64,000 nucleotides of DNA from Molanna angustata (taxonomy: Eukaryota > Arthropoda > Insecta > Trichoptera > Molannidae): NCBI GenBank assembly GCA_963576475.1, contig OY754984.1, positions 20,671,215 to 20,735,214 on the forward strand. The letters run 5' to 3'. Positions within the stretch are counted from its first letter, which is position 1. The number at the start of each line of letters is the position of its first letter. The notes under the pieces were generated by a model that did not search any database, was not told the origin of the DNA, and saw nothing but the letters and a program-made list of their open reading frames with translations. Of this stretch, positions 45,409-55,744 are shown one piece after another. Made by a program: the position numbers and the translations under genes.

Positions 45409-45630
45409 ACACACACACACAGACACACGAAATGTTCTACTCCGAATTCTGAGTAAATCCGTGTATGGAACATATATGCTGCGAAGCCTCTAAGTTGGTG
45501 TTTTTTGACTTCAAAGTTGGAAAAGCCGTGAAAAAAGTAGACCTCTCCATACAATTCTCGCGTATTCTGGCTTGATACATTGTCGATATGTTAAGAGAAC
45601 AAAGTTCTCCTAAACAAATCGACAGTTGGA
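44599..45630 (-). mobile_element. Helitron, copy F
   Basis: CTAG at 44599-44602 and TCC end at 45630. 1032 bp. CA tract 45364-45427 has the same CACAGGCACAC signature as copy E. The minus frame 45339-45554 (residues FFHGFSNFEVKKHQLRGFAA) is repeated in copies A and H but opens at TTG and reads through the microsatellite. Confidence 0.9.
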
Positions 45631-46118
45631 AAACTTAATAATTCTTCAATGCCATTTTATGTAAATGATATGCCTTTTAAGCAATTTGATAAAAATATAT
45701 CAAATTTTAAGTTTCCTGACCTTGGGGTCACTTTGTAAATTGATTTACCAGAATGTGTGAAGGAAGCATCTGGTCTTGCCGTTTTTCGTCGTCTAGGTAT
45801 TGAATACATAAGGGAACAGTTCTTTTAAGGTTTGCTTCCTTTGTTTTTTATTGTATAAATTGGAATATTTTCCTGTTTTTTGTTGTTTTTATATAATTCA
45901 TACTGTGTATTTTTTTACAACTATTAAAATTCTTTTTGTTTATACTAGTGTAAGAAAATGAATTTATTTTTACATCTAAATAAAATTTACATACATATTT
46001 GACAGTTTAAACTATTGGGAGGCACTACTCAGATATGCTTAAAAAACTAATGGGATCTAAGCGAATATTAGATACCTATACAAATTGAAAAATTAAAAAA
46101 AAAATCGAATTAGTACAT
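45631..46118 (+). mobile_element. Left part of family A, copy 2
   Basis: 45712-45730 (TTTCCTGACCTTGGGGTCAC) and 45985-46118 match 52465-52625 in order (GACAG..., CACT.ATCAGATAT, ATGGG(A/G)TCTA, AATCGAAT). About 250 bp between these blocks (45735-45985) are T-rich and differ. The exact left end of A is not known. Confidence 0.45.
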
Positions 46119-46477
46119 TAGTCTATAATCGATGAAGTAGAATTAACATGCCGTACATATTTAGTACACAACAAACTCAGACATATTGTGATGAAACTTT
46201 CAGAATACAATCTCAACATGACACTAGTTGATAATCTACAATTATAAAATAACCTTTTTTAACATCTCAATAGAGACGAAGTTGGGATATTGTAGAAGAA
46301 CCAGGAACTTGAGGCACCTACAGGGCTTACTACCTGTCATCAGCTGGTTTACGTGATCACTTACGTGACAGGTCGTAAGCCCTGTAGGTGCCTCGAGTTC
46401 CTATTTAGATGTTAAAAAAGCTTGTCAATAAAAATATCATTTGACTGCCGAAGGGGAAAAAAAATTCAATGTTTGCG

Positions 46478-47455
46478 TCATAGAATTAGGTATAAGGTAC
46501 AGAAGCCGCGTGCAATATAAATTTCGAATTCAAATGTATGACAAATTTAATTTGCATGTGTGTGTGTGTGAGGCGGTAGATCGGTAATCGAATCGGTAGG
46601 TGTACCTACGTATGCTGCATAGAAAAGAGATTTTACGTGTAGGTACTACTATGTGTTCTATGACTGTAAAGCTGATTGGTAACCAGAGGGGTTACCAATA
46701 AACAGTAGTTAGTAACCATAGGGGTTACTAATAAATATATGTGGTAACCAGAGGGGTTACCAGTAAAGAGAGTTGATATATCCCAAGTGGATATGATTTG
46801 AAATAAGAATACAAGGACAGTGGTTGAGAGAGAAGAAGAAAGAATGGTCAAAAGTTACAATGAGTATATTGATCACAATTAAAGTTTGCTTAAAGGTAAA
46901 TTTACAATTGATAAAATAACTTACAAAGGACCTTTCTCACGATGAATAGGTATAACGAGCGAGTGTGTCGAAGTGTCCGATTATTCGTATGGTGAAGTAC
47001 CATCGTGCTCGCGGGGTCGAGAGATGAAGTGTCGGCGAGACGGCGTGGTCGTAACGGCGGCGTGAAGTGACGAATCGAAGTGACGGAAATACGGAAATGA
47101 AGTGACGACGTGTAGAGGTGTAGACTCCCTTAAATAGTGCTGCGCTGGGGGTAGCAAGTTCAATGTCCTTGAACTTTCTAGACTTATTTATTTGAAGTGT
47201 CATACCCAGTTGAGGAGTATTGTCACTAGTTTGACGTTGCGGGCGATGAACTCGGCCTAGCGATAAACAAATGTACTTGCCGTCGCTAGGCGCGCGCTCG
47301 AAAGAAATTTCGAGTGTGGTCTGCCACATTGGTCTGGTCTGCCATTGTGGTCTGTCTATTGACGGCCGGGCGAGTGGGACTCAGAACATTGTTCTTAGTT
47401 TTAGTTGTCATACTTTCATTGCGCTGACTAGGTATCTGTATCATATATAATCTAA
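46478..47455 (+). mobile_element. Family C copy inside B, itself interrupted
   Basis: Left block 46478-46611 and right block 47363-47455 match the continuous copy at 41690-42010 (minus). TTGCG is present at both B borders, possibly a short target duplication. Confidence 0.7.
46612..47362 (-). mobile_element. LTR-like insertion inside family C
   Basis: Missing from the C copy at 41690-42010, so it is an insertion of about 750 bp. On the minus strand it has promoter-like structure: GC-rich upstream part, ACTATTTAAGGGAGTCTACA (TATA-like, near 47136-47117), then T/C-rich leader and three GGTAACC(N)nGGTTACC repeats (46677-46766). Segment 47328 to 46740 begins TGTGG and ends CCACA. It could be a solo LTR, but a clean target duplication is not visible. 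The 130-codon minus frame at 46937-47329 lies in it and is probably not a gene. Confidence 0.5.
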
Positions 47456-47558
47456 GGATTGCGTATATGCAATTAAAAAAATATTCAAAAAAATAACCTT
47501 TAAAATTGCGAATATATAACTCCCTTCTATATCCCCTTGGGTTAATGAAGAGTAAAAA

Positions 47559-47937
47559 CAGGGTGCAATTATGTATGGCATAGCCCTGTCGTCTAAAGGG
47601 ATGGGATGGAATGGCTAAATATCATTTTGATATAATCATTTTCATATTGTATCACTACTTATGTATGTACAATGTACATATGTATGTATGCACACAATAT
47701 GGTTTGTAGTGTTTACTATAATATAACAACCACTATTTCTAGAATAATAATTACACATACAAACATACATACATTGTCTAGAGATATTTACCCAATTACC
47801 TCATGCTGTATTATCACATGCTAATTACTAGTACCCGACAGATATTATTTATTCAAAACATACTTGTAAATAGATATTAAATGAGATTAAATGTGTGTTT
47901 GTAATACAACCAAGATAGTTTGGCCACGTGGGAATAA
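47559..47937. other. AT-rich spacer
   Basis: Repeated ATGTATGTACAATGTACATA-type words at 47660-47690. No gene. Confidence 0.4.
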
Positions 47938-48911
47938 TCCAACTGTCAATTTGTTCAAGATAATTTATTTCTCTTACCGTATCGACAAAATATCAAGCCA
48001 ATATACGCGAGATTTGTATGTCAGGTCTATATTTTTCACGGTTTATCAACATTGAAGTAAAAGAACACCAACTTAGAGGCAACGCAGCATATATGTTCTT
48101 GTATGGATTTACTCAGAATTCGTAGTAGAACATTTAGTGTGTCTCCCCCCTGACACTTATGATCCGATCAATGTACAGCCTAACATTTCAGAATATATAG
48201 AAAGTTTGGACCTACAAAACTTTTATATTCAGAATTTTGAATTTTTGTTTCAGTCAGGGGTTATCTTGAATTTTTACTTTATTTTTCTATTCAAAAACCA
48301 TAAAAGCTAGAAAACACTGAAAATTGCTTAAAATATAAACAAATACAAAATCTCAATTTACAATTACAAAATCTCAATTTCTTTTTTTTTAAAGTTCCAG
48401 AGTTTTTCAAACATTTTTTATTAAGAAAAATATTTTTTTTTATGATAAATTTATGTGTTTAACTGCTTATATATCCAAAAAAAAAATATAAATATTGAAA
48501 AAAGCTGAAACACCCCAACTACATATTTTAATTTTTTATAAAAATATGAATATTGTAGAAGTTCATCCCTAACTTTTTCTAACAATTTTAATAAAAATTG
48601 AATTTAGTAACGACATCGTTTCATACAATTTGTAAGGCAGTATACACTACACAATATCTACGGGGACTCAATAGTTTGATACTTAATCTCCAAACATACA
48701 TACATACCATCATACTGTTTTATATTCTGGGTAGGAAAAACAGACTGACCTCCATACTATCCTATCCTGACATACATACCCACATGTTTTATATAGAAAA
48801 CAAAATATCTCAAAATACTTTAATTTGTGTTTAAGCGTTAATTTTACGTATTCTTCAATTGTACATATCGTCGACATAGACAGTTGCATCTCATGTGTTA
48901 CATGCAATGCC
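47938..48911 (+). mobile_element. Helitron, copy G, diverged
   Basis: A precedes TCCAACTGTCAATTTGTTC at 47938. The 3' hairpin CATGTGTTACATG (48894-48904... region) is kept, but CTAG has changed (CAATGCCTG). No CA expansion. It is among the oldest copies here. Confidence 0.8.
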
Positions 48912-49189
48912 TGACGAATGCAATAATTCTTATCGTCGCCAAGGACTTAACATTAAATATATTTTATTTAAAAATATCTTAAAAATATACAGAAAACATA
49001 TTTGAGTATTTCTGAGTTTACGTGAAACCACAGTTAATTCACATACATCATTTGTGTTAAGCTATACACATTGCTTAAAACCAGGAGTAATTTTATAATA
49101 TTCTTTTATTTATTCTTTATTATACCATTTACAAATGCGTCATTATAAATAGACAACTGCTGCCAAATTAGGTATAACTGTCCTAGGGC

Positions 49190-49320
49190 TAGTAGTGTAG
49201 TTATTATTATAACAGTTGCGGTCGTCCTGGGTTCGATGCCAAGCAGATGACAAATTTAATTAAACTCACTTCTCACGCAAATATTGCTCCTCTGGGCTGG
49301 AAACACTGGTTACTGGGAAG
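49190..49320 (+). mobile_element. tRNA-like SINE remnant (second SINE family)
   Basis: Head-like GGTCGTCCTGGGTTCGATGC, then CACTTCTCACGCAAATATTG and CTCTGGGCTGGAAACACTGG. Matches 41255-41365. Confidence 0.6.
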
Positions 49321-49589
49321 AAATTGACACGTGTCAATAATATCGCTAATTTAACGTTCTATCGCTAATTTACGTTTATTATTTCGTTCTTGTGACATAT
49401 TTTTTTTGTGTGCCACTCAAATGTTTTATTATGATAGAGAACACGCTGAAAATCAGCTGCTGGAATGGTCCTTATGAGACGGCAAAAGTAGTTTTTCGTT
49501 TTGTAAATGAATTTTATCAATAAATGTTTCATTATAAACTGAGTGGGTGGCGTGTGTGTGTTGGCGTTCAGTTTTAGTATTATTATAAG

Positions 49590-49815
49590 TCAAACTGTGA
49601 ACGATAACAAAATATTTGGCCAAGTATCTCCCTTTCGTTGGGGCACAGAGCCCGGGGCATTTAGCACAGATTGATGAGTGGAGGCTAAAGAGGACACATG
49701 TGGCGGACCTGACCGTGGCTTAATAGATTCCCTGACCACAACCGCTGGCTTTTCCAGAAGATGTACCTTCATAGCATCGGCCAGCCCGGGGCTATTGTGT
49801 GGATCTTCAACCTTT
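49590..49815 (-). other. Unrecognised coding-like ORF
   Basis: The minus frame is open from about 49818 to a TGA at 49590. An ATG at 49772 gives 60 codons (MKVHLLEKPAVVVRESIKPR, then SGPPHVSSLASTHQSVLNAP). It is GC-richer than its surroundings. A fragment of the same DNA (CCCTTCGT..GGCACAGAGCC) is at 26605-26665, so it is probably part of a dispersed repeat. I know no homologue. Confidence 0.3.
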
Positions 49816-50079
49816 ATTTGTTATTCTTAGTCTATGTAGGTGATACATACATGAATTGAAACAAGTAGTATGCCAGGGTTATCACAGTGCTATTTGTACT
49901 TAATAAAATGTAAATATTTTGGGTATCATGAAATTTAAGAGATTATTAGTGCTTGCAATTTCATTTCGTTTCGTTTCAACTTCAGTGGGTTCAATTGATC
50001 ACTCGCGCTTCACATATTTATCACATGTTTTTGTTGCTATGTGCTGCTATTTTTGACCAATAGCCTTAATCCGGGTATC
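49816..50079. other. Unassigned stretch
   Basis: A TTTCGTTTCGTTTC run at 49963-49977. Nothing else. Confidence 0.3.
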
Positions 50080-50310
50080 GATTATACGCTCCAAGAGGTC
50101 GAACATTGGCGCGCGTTCCAGCCGCGCGAAGTCGATACCGACTTCGAACGCGCGCCGAAGTGTTCCTTGGAACGCGCGAACGTGGAACGGGGCGTCCCAT
50201 CTTCTGTCGGTTTTTTGCCGCGTTCCAAAGGAAGCCCAGATTTGGCGCGCGCACCAGTTGAGACGGACAATTCCTACTTTAGTGTTCGTTGCGTTCCAAG
50301 ATGGATAGTG
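50080..50310. other. GC-rich islet
   Basis: Strong local rise in CpG (GGCGCGCGTTCC, GAACGCGCGCCGAAG, GGAACGCGCGAACG) with a CGAAGTCG-ATAC-CGACTTCG hairpin at 50128-50147 and repeated GCGTTCCA words in both orientations. The 93-codon plus frame begins at GTG. It may be a transposon end, a CpG-rich regulatory patch or a degenerate coding piece. Confidence 0.35.
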
Positions 50311-50624
50311 ATAACTTTTTAATGTTGCGTGAGAAGAATACTTTTTAACTTATATGTGGGTACGTGTTAACTGTTTTCTTTTTTTTTCATTTCTTGACTG
50401 GTTAACTGGTTATTTATTTTATAATTTTTAATTTTTATTATTTTATGTTTGTTTTCAATCTTGTTTATTCTTCCTCTTGCTATAACTAATGTTTTTTCCT
50501 TCATAAAGTATCTTATTGTTAACCATTTATGGAAACTTTGCTGGTTTATTTGATAATTATTTTGTACCATTACAATTTATTTATAAAACTGTATGTTTCC
50601 TTGATAAATAAATAAAAATAATAA
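50311..50624. other. AT-rich stretch with a possible LINE tail
   Basis: Ends GATAAATAAATAAAAATAATAATC near 50602-50625, which looks like a retroelement tail; nothing coding remains. Confidence 0.3.
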
Positions 50625-50850
50625 TCAAAGTTGCCGTAAACTAATACAATTATATGGTACCAAAGATCTATTATGGAATACCAAAAGTCGTTCATACCAT
50701 AATAAAGCACTTAGAACGGACGCATGGAGGGAAAAAAGCAGTGAAATGCAACTGCCTGTGGAGGAATTAAATCCTCCACAGGCACTGACAGTGAAGACAG
50801 TGGAGAGTAAAGCGCATAATCGATATGCGGCTTTACTCTCCACTGCAAAT
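50625..50850. mobile_element. Family F-like hairpin remnant
   Basis: CAGTGGAGAGTAAAGC at 50800-50815 and the inverse GCTTTACTCTCCACTG at 50831-50846 form a perfect 16-bp stem with a 15-base loop. A second stem GGAGGAATTAAATCCTCC is at 50760-50777. TACTCTCCACTG relates it to family F ends. Confidence 0.5.
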
Positions 50851-51129
50851 CCGATCCGATTCGCTAAGAACCTACCTTTCTAACAGAGAATAATGCGGTA
50901 GGTAGGTATGCTTTAATAGTACTCGTATTAGTCGATAATTTGAATGTACGCAGGCGACAGGTAGGTTAGTTCTAAATGATAATTTGAAATCGGGATCGGA
51001 TTCGAGTTTCAAGAGAAAGGCTACAGATCCTGTTTTGTGATACTTTTGTCGATTCTACCCCCTCTGAACAAGGATATTAAACGTCGGAGCTGTTCCTGTG
51101 AAGATAGAAAGATAAGTCTCAAGTAAGTG

Positions 51130-51560
51130 ACTATCTATATACTCTTTATTAACAGGTGGAACAACAGATCAACTGCACTGGTTGAGATGTCCAGAACGAG
51201 TGGACTATAAGGTATGCATGATGGTGTTTAAGGTTCCGAACGACTTGGCTCCGCACTAAATTCAAGAACTGTGCCAAAAGAATGTTCCATCAGGAAGACA
51301 TCTTACACTGAGATCATCTGGATCACAGAGTACCAACTCTTCAAAAGAATTGGACAGAGTCAATAAGGCGGCTTACTTTGATCGTGGTTTTAGTGTGAAC
51401 GGAACTTTAAATTGCCTCTCGACACACGTGGAGCTCAGAACATTGACACCTTCGGTAGACTTCTTAAGACTGCCTTGTTTCGTAGAGCCAACAAATAAGC
51501 TACAGCGCCCTTGGAGTGATCTTGTATCACTAAACGGCGCTTTATAAATTTGTAGTAGAC
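51130..51560 (+). pseudogene. CR1/Jockey-like LINE C-terminus
   Basis: The frame reads LRCPERVDYKVCMMVFKVPN, DLAPH, stop, IQELCQKNVPSGRHLTLRSS, then KAAYFDRGFSVNG and ends PWSDLVSLNGAL with a stop at 51545. It matches the known block IxYKxxxxVxKxLxxLAPxYL, SGRxxLRS, and DRAF. Same family as 20520-20757. One in-frame stop and diverged WNSLP part show it is inactive. Confidence 0.75.
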
Positions 51561-51649
51561 TTGCTCACAACAGTTTTTGTTTTGGGGTAACTAAGTCCCA
51601 AAACCCTGGACAGCAGGCTACTTACAAGCCTGCCGCCCAATGATAAAGT

Positions 51650-51752
51650 TGATTATCTGCAATAAAAAAAATACCTTTTAAATTGCGAATACATTTCTCC
51701 CCACTTATAGTGGGGATATTACCCCCTTGAGTTAGTCGGGAGTAAAAATCAG
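51650..51752 (+). mobile_element. Family A, copy 3 (3' end only)
   Basis: GTTGATTATCTGCAATAAAA, ATTGCGAATACATTTCTCCC, then a hairpin and TCGGGAGTAAAAAT. Confidence 0.6.
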
Positions 51753-52457
51753 CCTTTACTCTATGACGTAAATCGGAGAGTTGCTAGGATCTTGTGGTAT
51801 AAAGATTTTACATCATATTGATCAATGGCAGAATACACACAAAATAGTGCGCTGCATTATATGAACATATACGCCGAATTGATTTAGATTACGTATGAAC
51901 GCCTAAATTGATATAAAAATTGACACATTGGTAGAATGTTAAAATATTTGGTAGATACATAGTTTAAATTTCAAAATGGAAATAAAGCGGGTGTCATAGG
52001 ACAGGCTTGGTCCTAAAAAGGTTTAAACTTGTTCATAGTGTTTCGCCGTTTAATTATTTTGACTAGAACACCCTATTACGTGCTCTCAAGTTCAGGGTGG
52101 AAATCCCTTTTTATTAAAGCGATTAATAATCCCCCAGCAATTATTCTTAGTGTGCTAATGCCGTAAAGAGAGACCATTCAAATCTAGGATTAACATTTTG
52201 TTGTATTCATGAACAACAGGGCTTGTTTTGTTTATGTCACTCACTAAGGGCAAATTATTTGAATCCATTTTCAAGTAAAGACACATTTCACAGAAAAAAG
52301 AGTGTGTCGAATTTTCAAATTTTGTAAATTTATATATCTAATACTCGCTTTGATCCCAGGGGGCCTAGCCAAGATGACAAGTTAAAAGTTAACGTTTGGA
52401 GAAACGTTGGTTGGTTGATTCGTGCGTTATTTTTTTTTGTATGGGATTTGACGATTG
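51753..52457. other. AT-rich stretch with nothing recognised
   Basis: No frame, repeat or RNA that I can support. Confidence 0.3.
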
Positions 52458-52644
52458 ATTAAGTCAAGTTTCCTGAGCTTGGGGTCACATTGAAAAATTT
52501 GACAGTAAAAAAAAATGAGAAGCACTGATCAGATATCCTTCAAAATCAAATGGGGTCTATGCCAGTATTATATATAAAAAAAATGCAAAATTTAAAAATA
52601 ATCGAATGACCACCTACTATATATACAGTCTTATTCATAATAAG

Positions 52645-53171
52645 CACAAGCATTTATTTGCTTCGAATATTTTTATTATTGCATATGCGCAAACATTGGA
52701 TTTTTTTCCCTGTCGGGAGTCAAAGATATTTTTTAACAGATTTTTAATTACAAAAAACCAATTCTCTCAATAGATGGCGTTCCAACAAAATAAATAAAAA
52801 TAATAAGATTGTTGTTCATAATTTCACCCATAGATGGCTGTAGTAAAAATTCCTTATTTTCAAGCGAAAAGAATTTCAGTATTACAATATATAGAACTTT
52901 CAAAATTGAATTGATAGGGATCTCATTAAAAGGCATAATTGGTGAACGTTGCGCAAGCGCATAAAGTGATCACGTAAACCAGCCGATGACAGGTCGTAAG
53001 CCCTGTAGGTGCCTTGATTTCCCGGTTCTCCTACAATAAATATTCCAACTTCGTCTCTATTGAGATAATTAAAAATCTGTTAAAAAATTTATTTGCTTAT
53101 TTTAGGGAACGTAGGAAGATGTATATGTACTTGTTTAACAAGGAAATATTCATTTTATTAAAAAAAAAAAT
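52645..53171 (+). mobile_element. SINE 3' part split by family B
   Basis: AGCACAAGCATTTATTTGCTT, then, after the insert, ATTTATTTGCTTATTTTAGG, GAAGATGTATATGTACTTG and poly(A). The tRNA-like head is missing. Same body as 53927-54112. Confidence 0.75.
52664..53086. mobile_element. Family B, 423-bp copy with 12-bp target duplication
   Basis: ATTTATTTGCTT occurs at 52652-52663 and 53087-53098. The element has the extension CGAATATTTTTATTATTGC, then a core bounded by inverted TTTTTTAACAGATTTTTAAT (52731-52750 region; inverse 53067-53086). The conserved GTAAACCAGCCGATGACAGG block is at 52976-52995. No coding. Confidence 0.85.
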
Positions 53172-53926
53172 AACTAATGTTAGGTTTAAAACAGTGTATA
53201 ACAACAATACTGAAAATTATTATTCATAATATATAAGGCAATAATGCTATATAAAGGCTACATTACGCCTATATAAGATAGACAAGGTCCCAGGTTGTTT
53301 TAACAGCAATATAAGAAGATTATAGGGACCGAAATATTCCGATAATTCCCGAATGTTGCCGATGGTCGCATTACATGTCAATTATTTTTGACATTTGTGA
53401 AGCTAAGTACGTGAACATTTGTTTTCTATTTCATTTCACAAATTAATAAAACAACAGATAATTATAAATACGACAAAACATATTGTTTCGCGTCTTAATT
53501 CTCGGGTCTTTTTAAAATCCGAATTAATAAACTCATTTCTAGATTGCAAACCCCTCCCAACGCTACGTAGTGCGCTTCTTCGGAAGAGTAAAATGGACCC
53601 AAATCCTAATAGCTGGCGTCCCCTACGTAGACATGTTAAAAAAAAAAAAAATTACAAAAATCGAATTACAAAAAATATTTGTCATAACCACTGACAGATC
53701 ATTTGAGAATGGGTATTTCATTATTGCTCTAGTTTTTGCTTCAGTTTTTCATATAAATATCTAAATAATGTTATTGAAGAAATATAATATAAAAATAAAG
53801 CCCAAACACTATAAGAAACATTATATATATTTTTCAAAACATCGACAAATGTCAAATTACAGGAGAAATATAAATGAATTGCAACGTTGTCAGCTCAAAC
53901 AGTAACATAACAAGGATATTTCAGAT
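53172..53926. other. Low-copy stretch with nothing recognised
   Basis: Two CTACGTAG words at 53563 and 53622. The overlapping plus frames at 53419-53764 have no recognisable domain. Confidence 0.3.
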
Positions 53927-54112
53927 GGGTCGATGGCAGAGCGGTTAGCACGCTGGGCTAGTAATCCAGTGATCGCGAGTTCGAATCCTGCCTCGACCGA
54001 TTTCGTTCACCTATAGCACAAGCATTTATTTGCTTATTTTAGGGAACGTAGGAAGATGTATATGTACTTATTTAACAAGGACATATTCATTTTTATATAA
54101 AAAAAAAAAAAT
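53927..54112 (+). mobile_element. tRNA-derived SINE, copy 3
   Basis: Head GGGTCGATGGCAGAGCGGTT with acceptor-like ends (GGTCGA / TCGACC), anticodon arm CTGGGCTAGTAATCCAG (AGT loop), B box GAGTTCGAATCC, body ATAGCACAAGCATTTATTTG, AGGAAGATGTATATGTACTT, then poly(A). The fold makes it tRNA-like, but the body and tail show it is a SINE, not a tRNA gene. Confidence 0.9.
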
Positions 54113-54412
54113 ATTGTTATATTGGTATATATAAATGTTATTATGAATAGTCAAGAATATAAGTGCTTATACTGTGTTTTAGCTATATAATGTTTTTACC
54201 GCAGTATAAGGAAATATTATGAATAAGACTGTTAGTCTATAATCGATAAAGTAGAATAAACACGCCGTACATAGCACACAGCACATACACATACAGATAC
54301 ATTGTGATGAAACTTTCTGAGATACTAGTTGATAATCTGAAATGAAAAATAGCGTTAGAATACGAATTCATAACTCCTCACTCTATCCCCTTGGAGTAGT
54401 GAGGAGTAAAAA

Positions 54413-54828
54413 TGTACAATAGCACACAATGGAATTTTAAAGAAGATTTTATTTTATTTAAATAAATTTGGGGATTTTCGCTGAAGGGTATAGGCACTGA
54501 TGTCGCTATTTTTTTACTTTTCGTTTGTTATGTACGCACAACGCACATACCATAATGTGTTTGAGTGGGTATATACATATATTTACAGGATTACAAGGCT
54601 TAGCGCCGAATTTGTTTTTTTTTCCAGCGCCTTGTGTCGCATTTTTCCAAGTCCTGAATAATGCGTCGCATCTCTTACAATAATCTTATAGTTCACACTC
54701 CACAACGGCATCTGCTAGATTTTTGTTTTTTTCGAATTGGAGTATTACAATAGTAAATATCTTTAAAGTAGGTAGGTACTATGTGTTTGTTGATAAATAA
54801 AACAGATTCCCATTTTTTAATAATATTT
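54413..54828. other. Unassigned stretch
   Basis: AT-rich, with a GTAGGTAGGTACTATG run near 54770. Nothing coding. Confidence 0.3.
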
Positions 54829-54882
54829 ATATCTCGATAGAGATGAAGCGGGAATATTTATTTATAGCAGGTACAATCTAGT
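54829..54882. mobile_element. Family B scrap
   Basis: TATCTCGATAGAGATGAAGC and GGAATATTTATTTATAGCAGG resemble the B core start. Confidence 0.45.
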
Positions 54883-54913
54883 TAACAATGGTGGATTTAT
54901 TGCGGTTATATTA

Positions 54914-55712
54914 CTAGTTGCATGTAACACATGAGATCCAACTGTCGATAGCGATAGTATGTATAGTTGAAGAATATGTACCAAACTATAAACCCATAAA
55001 TACAAATTATTGAATATTTTCAGATATTTTGTTTTCTATACAACATATGTAGGTATGTATGTCAAGATAGGATAGTATGGAGGAAGATCCTTTTTTCCTA
55101 CCCAGAATATGAAAATAGCATGATGGTATGTATGTTTGTTTGGAGATGAAGTATCAAACTATTAAGTCTTCTTACATATTGTGTATAGGCGACTGCCATA
55201 CAAAATGTATGAAGCGATGTCGTCACTAAATTCAATTTTTAAAAAAATTGTTAAAAAAAAATTGAGATCTTCTACTACAATGTTAATATTTTTTATAGAA
55301 AATTAAATTATCTAGTTGGGGTGTTTCGGCTTTTTTCGATAATTGTAAAAGTTTTGGAAATATAGGCAGTTAAACTCATAAATTTATCATAAAAAAAATA
55401 TTTTTCTTAATAAAAAATGTTTGAGGAACCCTGGAATTTTTTTGAAAAAACTAATTTGAGATTTTGTATTTTTCTATGTTTGTACCAATTTTCAGCGATC
55501 TAGCGTTTATGGTTTCTGAGATATATGGAAAAATAAAATAAAAATTCAAAAGTTGATAACCCCTGACTGAAACAAAAATTCAAAATTCCGAGTATAAAAG
55601 TTTTGTAAGCCTGTAACTGTTTATATATTCTGAAATTTTAGGCTCTGTAAATTGAGCGGATCAAAAGTTATAAGGGGGGGACGGACACACACACAGACAC
55701 ACAGACACACAG

Positions 55713-55744
<32 letters not shown>

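Larger units (their letters stand above)
46258..47489 (+). mobile_element. Family B with nested inserts, 12-bp target duplication
   Basis: AAAATAACCTTT stands at 46246-46257 and 47490-47501. B starts TTTAACATCTCAATAGAGAC and ends GCAATTAAAAAAATATTC. Its core contains a long palindrome (46302-46402; GGCACCTACAGGGCTTAC and complement GTAAGCCCTGTAGGTGCC). B itself is interrupted after CAATGTTTGCG (46477) by family C, and resumes at ATTGCGTATATGCAAT (47458). Confidence 0.75.
46119..47558 (+). mobile_element. Family A, copy 2 (right part), interrupted by a nest
   Basis: 46119-46257 and 47490-47558 together equal the uninterrupted copy at 15361-15617: ATTAGTCTATAATCGATGAA ... CACTAGTTGATAATCTACAA | TTTAAAATTGCGAATATATA ... 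GAAGAGTAAAAA. The break is filled by family B with a 12-bp target duplication. Confidence 0.75.
52627..54234. mobile_element. Insertion with 18-bp inverted ends
   Basis: ACAGTCTTATTCATAATA at 52627-52644 is exactly inverted at 54217-54234. Inside are a truncated SINE (with family B in it), low-copy DNA and a full SINE. No transposase. A DNA transposon that later received SINEs is the simplest reading; target duplication not evident. Confidence 0.5.
52458..54412 (+). mobile_element. Family A, copy 4, interrupted
   Basis: Left part 52458-52626 (TTTCCTGAGCTTGGGGTCAC ... ATAATCGAATGACCACC) and right part 54235-54412 (TAGTCTATAATCGATAAAG ... GTGAGGAGTAAAAAT) are contiguous in copies 1 and 2. The gap of 1.6 kb is an insertion with inverted ends. 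Confidence 0.6.

Noticed and set aside
46937..47329. 130-codon minus-strand protein
   Set aside because: It lies in the LTR-like block, has a promoter-like TATTTAAG inside it, starts at TTG and shows no domain.
50041..50322. 93-codon GC-rich protein
   Set aside because: It starts at GTG and overlaps frames on the other strand of the same length; the composition comes from repeated GCGTTCC and CGCGCG words. Kept only as a GC islet.
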